A stretch of 28,055 nt of DNA from Pseudomonadota bacterium (GTDB lineage Bacteria > Pseudomonadota > Gammaproteobacteria > Xanthomonadales > Xanthomonadaceae). The notes under the pieces were generated by a model. The model saw only the letters and a program-made list of their open reading frames with translations. It searched no databases and was not told the DNA's origin. The position numbers were made by a program, and so were the translations under genes. The stretch spans positions 1-28,055 of the forward strand of contig JAEWFT010000037.1 in assembly GCA_023388715.1 (NCBI GenBank). The letters are read 5' to 3'. Positions 7,478-14,524 of this stretch are shown piece by piece. The number at the start of each line of letters is the position of its first letter. Positions within the stretch are counted from its first letter, which is position 1.

Positions 7478-7943
7478 ACTGATCCTGCTGCGCCATGCCC
7501 ATGCCGAGAGCGCAAGCGTCGGCCAGGCCGACCGCGACCGCCCGCTGTCCGCCACCGGCGTGCAGGAGGCGCGCGACGCCGGCGAGTGGCTGCGCGGGCA
7601 GGGCCTGCGGCCGGACCGGGTGCTGTGCTCGCCCGCGACGCGCACCCACGACACCCTGGCCGAACTGGGCGACATCGGCGCCACCGACGTGCGCGAGGAC
7701 GCGGCCATCTACGAGGCCAGCGTCGGCGGCCTGATCGCGCTGGTGGACGCCCACCGCGACGCCAACCGCCTCTTGCTCGTGGGCCACAACCCTGGGCTGG
7801 AACAGCTGGTCGCGCTGCTGCACAGCGGCCAGTCCGGCGACCATCGCGGGATGCCGCCGGCGGGAGTCGCGGTGCTGCACCTGCCCGCCGACGCCGCGAT
7901 CGAGCCCGGGATCGCCACGCTGGCCGCGTTCTGGTGGCCCTGA
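7470..7943 (+). CDS. sixA: Phosphohistidine phosphatase SixA
   Basis: The 157-aa protein is a short histidine phosphatase. It opens with 'RELILLRHAHAE', giving the RH motif with catalytic His9, then 'ERPLS'-like 'DRDRPLSATGVQEARDAG', 'VLCSPATRTHDTL' with the second conserved Arg, and 'LLLVGHNPGLEQL' with the second catalytic His. This order and length are those of SixA, which in E. coli removes phosphate from histidine of ArcB's HPt domain and of the nitrogen phosphotransferase protein NPr. It is cytoplasmic with no signal peptide. The start is preceded by AAGGA and overlaps the ParA stop by 8 bases. The next gene begins 19 bases after its stop. Substrate here is inferred from the family. Confidence 0.9.
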   Translation: MRELILLRHAHAESASVGQADRDRPLSATGVQEARDAGEWLRGQGLRPDRVLCSPATRTHDTLAELGDIGATDVREDAAIYEASVGGLIALVDAHRDANRLLLVGHNPGLEQLVALLHSGQSGDHRGMPPAGVAVLHLPADAAIEPGIATLAAFWWP

Positions 7944-7962
7944 TCGCGGCGGGCATCGCCTG

Positions 7963-9867
7963 ATGCGGGGGGTGGTCGCGCGCCTGCTGCTGGCGGCGGC
8001 GGTGCTGCTGCTGTCGGCCTGCGCCACGCTGTCGCAGCCGCAACTGGACGCGGCCGCCGGTATCGCCCACGCCGCGCGCAGCACGCAGGTGGATTGCACG
8101 CGCGAGGATGCCTGCGCGCTGGCATCCCCGGTGATGGCGATGGCGTCCGCCACCACCCATCGCGCGCTGATCCTCGACGACGCCCCCGACGCGCTGCTGC
8201 TGCGCGTGCACATGATCCGCGCCGCGCGCCGCAGCATCGACCTGCAGACCTACATCTTCGACGAGGACGATTCCTCGCAGCTGGTGCTCGACGAGCTGCA
8301 GGCGGCGGCGTTCCGTGGGGTGCGCGTGCGCATCCTGCTGGACCAGCTGTCGGCGCTGAAGAAGGTCGAGACGCTGGCGGCAATGGCCGCGCTGCACCAG
8401 AACCTGGAGCTGCGGGTGTACAACCCGGTGCTCAACCGTGGCCGGCTCGCGCTGCCGATGTACGCGGTGGCCGCGGCCTGCTGCTGGCGCCAGCTCCATC
8501 GGCGGATGCACAACAAGCTGCTGCTGGTGGACGGCCGGGTGGGCATCACCGGCGGGCGCAATTACCAGGACGACTATTACGACTGGGACGAGTCGTTCAA
8601 TTTCCGCGACCGCGACCTGCTCATGGCCGGCCCGACCACCGCCGACATGGCCGCCAATTTCGAGGCGTTCTGGGTCTCGCCGCGCGCGGTGCCGGCCGAG
8701 CGCCTTGGCGATGTCGCCCGCCAGCTCAGGCGCGAAGGACCGCCGCCGCCCCCGCATCACGTCTACCGCAAGCCGGAGCGGGTGCGCGCGCTGCTGGACG
8801 CCGTGGCCGACGATGCCGTGCTGCAGGCGCGTTTCGTGGCGCCCGCGCTGGAGGTCGCCAACGCGCAGTTCGTGGCCGACCTGCCGGTCAAGCACCGGCT
8901 GGATGCACCGGCCAGCGTGGCCCTGTCCCTGCACGGCAGCCCGGCCAGCCCGGTGCTGCGCGAGCTGGTCGCCGGCGCGCGGGAGGAGATCCTGCTGCAG
9001 ACGCCGTACCTGGTGCTGTCCCGGGAGGCGGGGCGCGTCTTCCGCGAGCTGCGGGCGCGCGAGGCGCCGCCGCGGGTGCGGGTGTCGACCAACAGCCTGG
9101 CCTCCACCGACGCCTTCATCGCCTACGCGGTCTCGCACAAGTACAAGCGCCGCTACCTGCGCGACTTCGGTTTCGAGATCCACGAGTTCAAGCCGTTCCC
9201 CGCCGATGCGCCGTTCGAGACCGGCGCCACCGGTGCCGACCTGGCCAACGCGCCGGTGGCGCAGGCGCGCCCGCTTCGTCCCAGCCTGCGCGAGCGGCGC
9301 CTGGCCAACCGGCGCCTGCGCGTGGATCCCGGCAGCGAGACCCGCGGCCGCCTGCTGCCGACCAACAGCCTGCCGGTGCGCCTCAAGCGCGCGGGCATGC
9401 GCATGGGCCTGCACGCCAAGTCGCTGGTGGTGGACGGGCGCATCGGCGTGGTCGGCACCCACAACTTCGACCCGCGCGGCGACACCTACAACACCGAAAG
9501 CGCGGTGGTGATCGAGGATCCCGCGTTCGCCGCGGCGCTGGCGGCGAGCCTGCGCCGTGACATGGCGCCGGGCAATGCCTGGACCATCGGCCGCCGCGAT
9601 TCGCTGCCAGTGCTGTCGGGCGTGGAGCGCACCCTGGCCAAGCTCTCGGAAAAACTCCCGGTGTTCGATCTGTGGCCGCTGAAGTACGCCACCAGCTACG
9701 AGTTCCAGCCGGGCCCGGGCTGCGCACCGCCGCCGTCCCCGTTCGATCCGGCGTTCCGCGACTGCCACCGTCCCGTCGGCGATTTCCCCGAGGTCGACCT
9801 CGGCCTGAAATGGCTCGGCGTGCGCGTGTTCACCGCATTCGGCTCGGGGCTCTCGCCGATCCTGTAG
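7963..9867 (+). CDS. Phospholipase D / cardiolipin-synthase-like lipoprotein
   Basis: The 634-aa protein starts with a lipoprotein signal ending in LLSAC (Cys20). Two HKD motifs of the phospholipase D superfamily are intact: 'HNKLLLVDGRVGITGGRN' from about residue 183 and 'HAKSLVVDGRIGVVGTHN' from about residue 484. The paired motifs fold into one active site with histidine nucleophile. The layout resembles ClsC-type cardiolipin synthases and related periplasmic PLD proteins, which transfer phosphatidyl groups between phospholipids. At 634 residues it is longer than typical ClsC (about 470), with extra residues before and after the second HKD. It follows sixA by 19 bases. Because it carries a lipobox it should face the periplasm. 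Synthase versus hydrolase activity cannot be decided from sequence. Confidence 0.88.
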   Translation: MRGVVARLLLAAAVLLLSACATLSQPQLDAAAGIAHAARSTQVDCTREDACALASPVMAMASATTHRALILDDAPDALLLRVHMIRAARRSIDLQTYIFDEDDSSQLVLDELQAAAFRGVRVRILLDQLSALKKVETLAAMAALHQNLELRVYNPVLNRGRLALPMYAVAAACCWRQLHRRMHNKLLLVDGRVGITGGRNYQDDYYDWDESFNFRDRDLLMAGPTTADMAANFEAFWVSPRAVPAERLGDVARQLRREGPPPPPHHVYRKPERVRALLDAVADDAVLQARFVAPALEVANAQFVADLPVKHRLDAPASVALSLHGSPASPVLRELVAGAREEILLQTPYLVLSREAGRVFRELRAREAPPRVRVSTNSLASTDAFIAYAVSHKYKRRYLRDFGFEIHEFKPFPADAPFETGATGADLANAPVAQARPLRPSLRERRLANRRLRVDPGSETRGRLLPTNSLPVRLKRAGMRMGLHAKSLVVDGRIGVVGTHNFDPRGDTYNTESAVVIEDPAFAAALAASLRRDMAPGNAWTIGRRDSLPVLSGVERTLAKLSEKLPVFDLWPLKYATSYEFQPGPGCAPPPSPFDPAFRDCHRPVGDFPEVDLGLKWLGVRVFTAFGSGLSPIL

Positions 9868-9883
9868 CGGCTGCAGCACGCGA

Positions 9884-9912
9884 TTGACGGGTCACGGGCG
9901 CCGGCCTAGTCT
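9884..9912 (+). promoter_or_regulatory. Predicted sigma-70-type promoter for the DUF1232 operon
   Basis: TTGACG at 9884-9889 and TAGTCT at 9907-9912 are separated by 17 bases. The -35 matches 5 of 6 and the -10 matches 3 of 6 of the E. coli consensus. The ATG at 9944 follows about 25 bases after the predicted transcription start, leaving room for the AGGA Shine-Dalgarno site. Confidence 0.55.
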
Positions 9913-9943
9913 GGCGGCTTCACCTCGCGCGCCAGGACGCCCC

Positions 9944-10561
9944 ATGTCGATCACCCTCAATTTCGAGCTCAACGACCGTGACCTCGCCCATTTCCAGGAA
10001 GCGGCGGAGCGCGCGCGCGCCGCGGCGCAGGGGCGCAGCGACGAGGAGATCATTGCCGCCGCGGTTTCGCTGCTGGACGATGCGCAGAAGGTGCAGATCC
10101 CGGACTTCATCAAGGCGCGGCTGGAGCGCCTGGACGACATGATCGCGATGGTGCGCGACGACGCCTGGGCGCTGGAGGCGGAGGATCGCCAGCGCGTACT
10201 GTCGGCGCTGATGTACTTCTGCGACCCGGCCGACGTGATCCCGGACCACGTGGCGGTGCTGGGCTTCCTCGACGATGCGGTGATGATCGAGCTGTCGATG
10301 CGCGAGCTGAAGCACGAGCTGGACGCCTACGACGAGTTCTGCGACTACCGCGACCGCGAGGCGCGCAAGCGCGGCACCGATCCGTCGTCGGTCGGGCGCC
10401 CCGACTGGCTGGGCGGCCGTCGCGACGAACTGGTCGAGCGCATGCACCAGCGCCGCGAGCGCGACTACGGCGCCGGCTATGGCCGCAGCAGCGGCTATGC
10501 CAGCAGTGCGCGCGGCTCGTACGTGCGCGGCTGGCGCCCCGGCGTATTCAAGGTCGGCTGA
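9944..10561 (+). CDS. YkvA/DUF1232-family protein
   Basis: The 205-aa protein has a DUF1232 (YkvA) core around residues 83-115, seen as 'YFCDPADVIPDHVAVLGFLDDA', the short 'D-hydrophobic-IPD' signature of the family. The N-terminal 80 residues are mainly charged helix and the C-terminal 30 residues form a Gly/Tyr/Ser/Arg-rich tail (GYGRSSGYASSARGSY). DUF1232 proteins have no firmly established biochemical role; many are membrane-associated. No signal peptide is present. The start at 9944 is preceded by AGGA; an upstream in-frame ATG at 9884 overlaps the predicted promoter. The gene heads a compact run with thioesterase, acyltransferase, hydrolase and PEBP genes, so a link with lipid or envelope metabolism is possible but inferred. 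Confidence 0.82.
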   Translation: MSITLNFELNDRDLAHFQEAAERARAAAQGRSDEEIIAAAVSLLDDAQKVQIPDFIKARLERLDDMIAMVRDDAWALEAEDRQRVLSALMYFCDPADVIPDHVAVLGFLDDAVMIELSMRELKHELDAYDEFCDYRDREARKRGTDPSSVGRPDWLGGRRDELVERMHQRRERDYGAGYGRSSGYASSARGSYVRGWRPGVFKVG

Positions 10562-10564
10562 GAC

Positions 10565-11026
10565 TTGCAGGCGCCCGCGTTCGCCTGGCCCGCCGAGGCC
10601 AGCCTTGAATTGCTCAACGCCCGCTCGCGCGGGACGCTGATGGAAGCGCTCGGCATCCGCTTCACCGAACTGGGCGAAGGGGTGCTGCGCGCGACCATGC
10701 CGGTCGACCCGCGCACCCACCAGCCCTACGGCCTGCTGCATGGCGGCGCCTCGGTGGCGCTGGCGGAAACCCTGGGCAGCAGCGCCGGCATGCTGATGGC
10801 CGGGGGCAACGCGGTGGTCGGGCTTGAGATCAACGCCAACCACCTGCGCGCGGTGCGAGAGGGCACGGTGACCGGCACCGCGCGGCCGCTGCACGTGGGG
10901 CGCAGCACCCAGGTCTGGCAGATCGAGATCGCCGACGACGCGGGCCGCCCGGTCTGCGTCAGCCGCATCACCCTGGCCGTGCTGCCGCACCCTCCGGCCG
11001 CCGGCGCGCCCGTGACGAGCGGCTGA
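10565..11026 (+). CDS. Hotdog-fold acyl-CoA thioesterase (PaaI/MenI-like)
   Basis: The 153-aa protein shows the hotdog thioesterase signature: 'THQPYGLLHGGASVALAETLGSSAG' at residues 51-75, with the HGG turn at 59-61 and the probable catalytic Glu68. A later 'VVGLEINANHLRAVREGTVTG' stretch is also typical. These enzymes hydrolyse acyl- or aroyl-CoA thioesters in the cytoplasm; relatives include MenI (1,4-dihydroxy-2-naphthoyl-CoA hydrolase) and EntH. The TTG at 10565 is three bases after the DUF1232 stop and has AAGG about ten bases upstream. The next ATG (residue 26) would remove the family's N-terminal helix, so TTG is preferred. The neighbouring PlsC-like gene suggests, but does not prove, that acyl-CoA of membrane-lipid origin is the substrate. 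Confidence 0.85.
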   Translation: MQAPAFAWPAEASLELLNARSRGTLMEALGIRFTELGEGVLRATMPVDPRTHQPYGLLHGGASVALAETLGSSAGMLMAGGNAVVGLEINANHLRAVREGTVTGTARPLHVGRSTQVWQIEIADDAGRPVCVSRITLAVLPHPPAAGAPVTSG

Positions 11027-11058
11027 CCGCACCCGGATCCGCGCCGAAGCAGCAACCG

Positions 11059-11829
11059 ATGAAACCGACGTCCCCCGCCGTCGAAACCCTGCTGCGCGTG
11101 GCGCGCTATGCGCTGCGCGTGCCGATGCTGGCGTGGCACGTGCTGGTGCACCTGCCGCCGACGCTGCTGGTGATGAGCCTGTTCGAGGGCAGGCCGTCCG
11201 CGCATGCGGCGGTGCGCTGGTGGTCGCGCGGGTTGCTGCTCGTCTTTGGCATGCGGGTCGAGCGGCGCGGCCAGCCGCTGCCGGGCGGCACCCTGTTCGT
11301 GGCCAACCACGTCAGCTGGATCGACATCGTGGTCCTGCATTCGCAGCACATGATGGGCTTCATCGCCAAGTCCGAGATCCGCGACTGGCCCGTGGTCGGC
11401 TGGGTCACCACGCACGCCGAAACCCTGTTCCTGCAGCGCGGCAACAGCGATTCCCTGAGCGGGGTGATGGAGGTCATGGCCGAGCGCCTGCGGGCCGGCC
11501 GCGCGGTGGCGGCGTTCCCCGAAGGCGGCACCCGCGATGGCACGCAGCTGGGCGCGTTCCATGCCCGCATCTTCACCGCGGCGGTGGCGGCCGATGCCTC
11601 GGTGCAGCCGGTGGCGCTGTGCTATGGCATGGGTTGCGAGGCGCAGACCATCGTTGCGTTCGCCAGGCGCGAGCGGTTCCTGGGCAACTTCCTGCGCCTG
11701 CTCGGCGAACCCGCGCGGCCGGTCACCGTGCATTTCCTGGAGCCGATCCTGCATGCCGAGCATGCGGGTCGGCGCGCGATCGCGCACACCGCCCGCGCGC
11801 GCGTCCAGGCGGCGATGGAGCAGGCCTGA
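11059..11829 (+). CDS. 1-acyl-sn-glycerol-3-phosphate acyltransferase family protein (PlsC-like)
   Basis: The 256-aa protein carries the glycerolipid acyltransferase motifs: 'NHVSWIDI' (His84 and Asp89 of HX4D), 'LFLQRGN' near residue 123, and 'FPEGGTRDG' at about 153-161. A hydrophobic segment near residues 22-40 would anchor it to the inner membrane. Family members transfer a fatty acyl chain to lysophosphatidic acid or to other lysolipids, and some act on ornithine lipids. Which acceptor is used here is unknown. It lies 32 bases after the thioesterase and its TGA overlaps the next ATG by one base (TGATG), a classic coupled arrangement. Start ATG at 11059 follows a short spacer without a strong Shine-Dalgarno site. 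Confidence 0.88.
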   Translation: MKPTSPAVETLLRVARYALRVPMLAWHVLVHLPPTLLVMSLFEGRPSAHAAVRWWSRGLLLVFGMRVERRGQPLPGGTLFVANHVSWIDIVVLHSQHMMGFIAKSEIRDWPVVGWVTTHAETLFLQRGNSDSLSGVMEVMAERLRAGRAVAAFPEGGTRDGTQLGAFHARIFTAAVAADASVQPVALCYGMGCEAQTIVAFARRERFLGNFLRLLGEPARPVTVHFLEPILHAEHAGRRAIAHTARARVQAAMEQA

Positions 11830-12863
11830 TGCTGGCGCGCTCGGCTTACCGGGCGCCGTGGTGGCTGCGCAACGCGCATGTGCAGTCGGTGCTTGCCAGC
11901 AGCCCGTGGCGGGTTCGGCGCGGCGCGCGACTGCTGGCGGCCACCGGCGCACGGCACCGCGAGCATGTCCTCGATGGCGGCGACGGCGTGCGCCTGATGG
12001 GCATCCACAGCCACGTGCCCGGGCGTGCCCCGCGCGCGCTGGCCCTGCTGCTGCACGGCTGGGAGGGCAGCGCCGAGTCGGGCTACATGCGGCTCACCGC
12101 GGCGCGCCTGCTGGCGGCCGGCTGCGACGTGTTCCGGCTCAACTTCCGCGACCATGGGCCGACCCACCACCTCAACGAGGCCGTGTTCCATTCCTGCCGG
12201 CTCGACGAGGTGGTGAACGCCGCGCTCGACGTGCAGCGGCGCTGGCCCGGCCTGCCAATGCTGCTGGCGGGGTTCTCGCTGGGTGGCAACTTCGCGCTGC
12301 GGGTGGCGCTGGCGGCGCCGCGGGTCGGGTTGTCGCTGCGGCACGTGGCCGCGGTGTGCCCGGCGCTGGATCCCGAGCGCACCACGCGCGCGATGGAAAC
12401 TGGCCTGCCGCTGTACCAGCGCTACTTCCTGCACAAGTGGACGCGCTCGCTGCGGCGCAAGCGCGAACTGTTCCCGCACCTCCACGATTTCGATGACGCC
12501 GCGCTGCAGCTGGGCGTGCGCCAGATTACCGACTGGCTGGTGCGCCGCGGCGGCGAGTTCGCGGACGCCAATGCCTATTTCGACGGCTACCGCATCAGCG
12601 AGGATCGCCTCGCCGGGTTGCAGGTGCCGGCCGACATCCTGACCTCGGCCGACGACCCGGTGATCCCGGTCGCGGATTTCCACCGGCTGCAGCTGCCGGC
12701 GACCGCACGGGTGGAGATCGCCGACGACGGCGGCCACTGCGGCTTCCTGCTCGGCGCGCGGCTGGACGGCTACGCGGAAGCCTGGGTCGAGCGCCGGCTC
12801 GTGACCGCGCTTGAACGCGAGCCGCCGCAGACTGCCCGCATCGACCACGGAGAGCCCGCATGA
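11829..12863 (+). CDS. YheT-family alpha/beta hydrolase
   Basis: The 344-aa protein matches the YheT/ABHD-type hydrolases (UPF0017). It opens with 'RAPWWLRNAHVQSVLAS', the family's hallmark N-terminus, then 'LLLHGWEGSAESGYM' (oxyanion region), 'FRLNFRDHGPTHHLNE', the nucleophile elbow 'GFSLGGNF' with Ser150, 'TSADDPVIP' with the likely acid Asp, and 'DDGGHCGFL' with the catalytic His. The natural substrate of bacterial YheT is not established; eukaryotic relatives act on medium-chain lipid esters. The frame is open far upstream but there it only shadows plsC; the ATG at 11829 overlaps the plsC stop by one base. Its 3' end overlaps the next start in ATGA. Confidence 0.9.
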   Translation: MLARSAYRAPWWLRNAHVQSVLASSPWRVRRGARLLAATGARHREHVLDGGDGVRLMGIHSHVPGRAPRALALLLHGWEGSAESGYMRLTAARLLAAGCDVFRLNFRDHGPTHHLNEAVFHSCRLDEVVNAALDVQRRWPGLPMLLAGFSLGGNFALRVALAAPRVGLSLRHVAAVCPALDPERTTRAMETGLPLYQRYFLHKWTRSLRRKRELFPHLHDFDDAALQLGVRQITDWLVRRGGEFADANAYFDGYRISEDRLAGLQVPADILTSADDPVIPVADFHRLQLPATARVEIADDGGHCGFLLGARLDGYAEAWVERRLVTALEREPPQTARIDHGEPA

Positions 12864-13465
12864 AGATCCGCAGCGACAGCTTCGCCAACGGACAACCGAT
12901 TCCTCCTGCCTACGCGCTGGGTGCGCGCGGGGGCGAGGGTGGCTTTGGCGGCAACCGCAATCCGCACCTGGCATGGAGCGAGGTGCCGGACGGGACGCGG
13001 GCCTTCGCGCTGCTGTGCATCGACAGCGACGCGCCGACCGATCCGGCGCTGGTGGCGAACGGCGAGGTCGACATCCCGGTCGCGCACCCGCGCGGCGACT
13101 TCGTGCACTGGGCCATCGCCGACATCCCCGCCGACGTGCGGGAGATCGCCGCGGGCAGCTGCAGCGAAGGCGTCACCCGCGGCGGCAAGGGCGCCGGGCG
13201 CGACGCCGGCGGCCAGCGCGGGCTCAACGACTACACCGGCTGGTTCGCGGGCGATGCCGGGATGGGTGGCGACTGGTACGGCTACGACGGCCCCTATCCG
13301 CCGCCGCACGACGCCCGCGTCCACCGATACTTCTTCCGGTTGTTCGCGCTGGACGCGCCGCTGGCGCTGCCCGGCGGCTTCACCGCCGCCGACATGTTTC
13401 GCGCCATGCATGGCCACGTGCTGGCGGAAGCCGCGCTGCACGGCACCTACAGCCTGCACGCCTGA
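12860..13465 (+). CDS. YbhB/YbcL-family PEBP-like protein
   Basis: The 201-aa protein belongs to the bacterial phosphatidylethanolamine-binding-protein (PEBP, Raf-kinase-inhibitor-like) family. Visible signatures are 'NRNPHLAWSEVPDGTRAFAL' near residues 32-51, 'CIDSDAPT' (a variant of the DPDAP motif) at 53-60, 'FVHWAIADIP' near 79-90, and 'YGYDGPYPPPHDARVHRYFF' split across the ligand pocket region. The family has a conserved anion-binding pocket; no firm function is known for bacterial members. No signal peptide is present, so it should be cytoplasmic. It overlaps yheT by four bases (ATGA at 12860) and has GGAG upstream. It is the last gene of the run and converges with uppP, 12 bases away. 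Confidence 0.9.
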   Translation: MKIRSDSFANGQPIPPAYALGARGGEGGFGGNRNPHLAWSEVPDGTRAFALLCIDSDAPTDPALVANGEVDIPVAHPRGDFVHWAIADIPADVREIAAGSCSEGVTRGGKGAGRDAGGQRGLNDYTGWFAGDAGMGGDWYGYDGPYPPPHDARVHRYFFRLFALDAPLALPGGFTAADMFRAMHGHVLAEAALHGTYSLHA

Positions 13466-13477
13466 GCGACGCGCGGG

Positions 13478-14332
13478 TCAGTCGGCGACCGGGATCAGCC
13501 ACAGCAGGGCGATGCCCAGGATCACCCGGTACACCGCGAATGCGGTGAAGCGGTGGCTCTCGATGTAGCGCAGCAGCCATTTGACCGCCACGAACGCGGT
13601 CACCGCCGAAGCCACGAAGGCCACGCCCAGCGCTGTCCAGTCCTCGTCGCCCAGCCCGCCGTCGCGCAGCATCGCCAGCAGTTCATAGGCGGTCGCCGCG
13701 AACATGGTGGGAATCCCCACCAGGAAGGCGAATTCGGTGGCGGCGGCGCGGTTGGTGGTGCCGGCCAGCAGGGCCACGAAGATGGTGGAGGCGCTGCGCG
13801 AGGTGCCCGGGAACACGCCCGCCACGACCTGCGCCACGCCCACCAGCACCGCCGTGGTCCAGGCGATCGCGGTGCGCTCGCCCTCGCGCGCCGCCCGGCG
13901 CGCCGCAAGGTGCTCGGCGGCCACCATCCAGAACGCGCCGATCACCAGCGCCCAGGCGATCGGCCGCACCGTGTCCGGCAATTCCCAGCCCAGCGCCTTG
14001 ACCAGCAGCCCGCCCACCGCCGTCACCACGAAGGCCAAGAGCAGCTTGAAACCGTACTGGCGCGCCTCCGCGGGGCTGACGTCGATCCCCAGCGGGTCGT
14101 ACGGCGCGCTGCGGTCGCGGCCGGCGAAGGCCGACAGCAGGCCCCACAGCCGGCGCCGGTAGATCAGCACCACCGCCAGGATGGCGCCGGCCTGGATCGC
14201 GATGTTGAACAGGTCGCTGCGCTGCCCCAGCCAGTGCTGTGCAATCAGCAGGTGGCCAGTGCTCGAGATCGGCAGGAACTCGGTGATGCCTTCGATGATC
14301 CCCAGCAGCAGGGCGGCGAGCAGGTCGTTCAT
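13478..14332 (-). CDS. uppP: Undecaprenyl-diphosphate phosphatase
   Basis: The 284-aa integral membrane protein shows both catalytic signatures of UppP (BacA): 'EGITEFLPISSTGHL' at residues 14-28 and 'PGTSRSAST' near residue 175. About eight hydrophobic segments are spread over its length, as usual for the family. The enzyme removes a phosphate from undecaprenyl diphosphate on the periplasmic side of the inner membrane, recycling the lipid carrier for peptidoglycan and other envelope polymers; overproduction gives bacitracin resistance. It starts at 14332 and is divergent from glnA, sharing a 192-base intergenic region. No obvious promoter for it was found in that region, and the Shine-Dalgarno site is weak. 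Confidence 0.95.
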   Translation of the reverse strand: MNDLLAALLLGIIEGITEFLPISSTGHLLIAQHWLGQRSDLFNIAIQAGAILAVVLIYRRRLWGLLSAFAGRDRSAPYDPLGIDVSPAEARQYGFKLLLAFVVTAVGGLLVKALGWELPDTVRPIAWALVIGAFWMVAAEHLAARRAAREGERTAIAWTTAVLVGVAQVVAGVFPGTSRSASTIFVALLAGTTNRAAATEFAFLVGIPTMFAATAYELLAMLRDGGLGDEDWTALGVAFVASAVTAFVAVKWLLRYIESHRFTAFAVYRVILGIALLWLIPVAD

Positions 14333-14376
14333 GGAAACCGGATGCGTGGCGACGCGGCAGCATACCCGAGCACGAA

Positions 14377-14393
14377 TTCACCAAGATCGTGCC
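14377..14393. promoter_or_regulatory. NtrC-like binding site I upstream of glnA
   Basis: TTCACC-N5-CGTGCC fits the NtrC dyad consensus TGCACC-N5-GGTGCA at 5 of 6 and 4 of 6 positions. It is centred about 117 bases before the predicted glnA transcription start, on the same helix face as site II (31 bp centre to centre). Confidence 0.55.
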
Positions 14394-14407
14394 AAGCGTA
14401 CGAACGA

Positions 14408-14424
14408 TGCACCTATCTAGGGCA
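14408..14424. promoter_or_regulatory. NtrC-like binding site II upstream of glnA
   Basis: TGCACC-N5-AGGGCA has one perfect half-site and one 4-of-6 half-site of the NtrC dyad. It is centred about 86 bases upstream of the predicted start, a normal position for an enhancer bound by NtrC. Confidence 0.6.
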
Positions 14425-14457
14425 AACAACTTGGCGTGATTCTGACGTACTCAATCA

Positions 14458-14470
14458 AATCAAACAGTTA
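14458..14470 (+). promoter_or_regulatory. IHF consensus site upstream of glnA
   Basis: AATCAAACAGTTA matches the IHF consensus WATCAANNNNTTR at every fixed position. It lies in an AT-rich patch between the NtrC sites and the sigma-54 promoter, where IHF bends DNA to bring enhancer-bound activator to the polymerase. Confidence 0.6.
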
Positions 14471-14475
14471 CAGGC

Positions 14476-14490
14476 TGGCACGGCGCTTGC
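14476..14490 (+). promoter_or_regulatory. Sigma-54 (-24/-12) promoter of glnA
   Basis: TGGCAC at 14476-14481 and TTGC at 14487-14490, with five bases between, match the RpoN consensus TGGCAC-N5-TTGC exactly. The predicted transcription start is near 14502, some 23 bases before the glnA ATG. Transcription from it would need an NtrC-type activator, which is encoded in this window. Confidence 0.9.
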
Positions 14491-14524
14491 GTAAGAACGG
14501 CAATCCAACCGCCCGGAACCCACC

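Noticed and set aside
7375..9879. 834-codon open frame antisense to ParA, SixA and the PLD gene
   Set aside because: Low-complexity His/Arg/Gly-rich translation, no start signal and no family similarity; the sense frames carry intact catalytic motifs.
11133..11828. N-terminal extension of the yheT reading frame over plsC
   Set aside because: This part is a frame-shifted reading of plsC. YheT homologues begin at the RAPWWLRNAHVQS motif, which follows the ATG at 11829.
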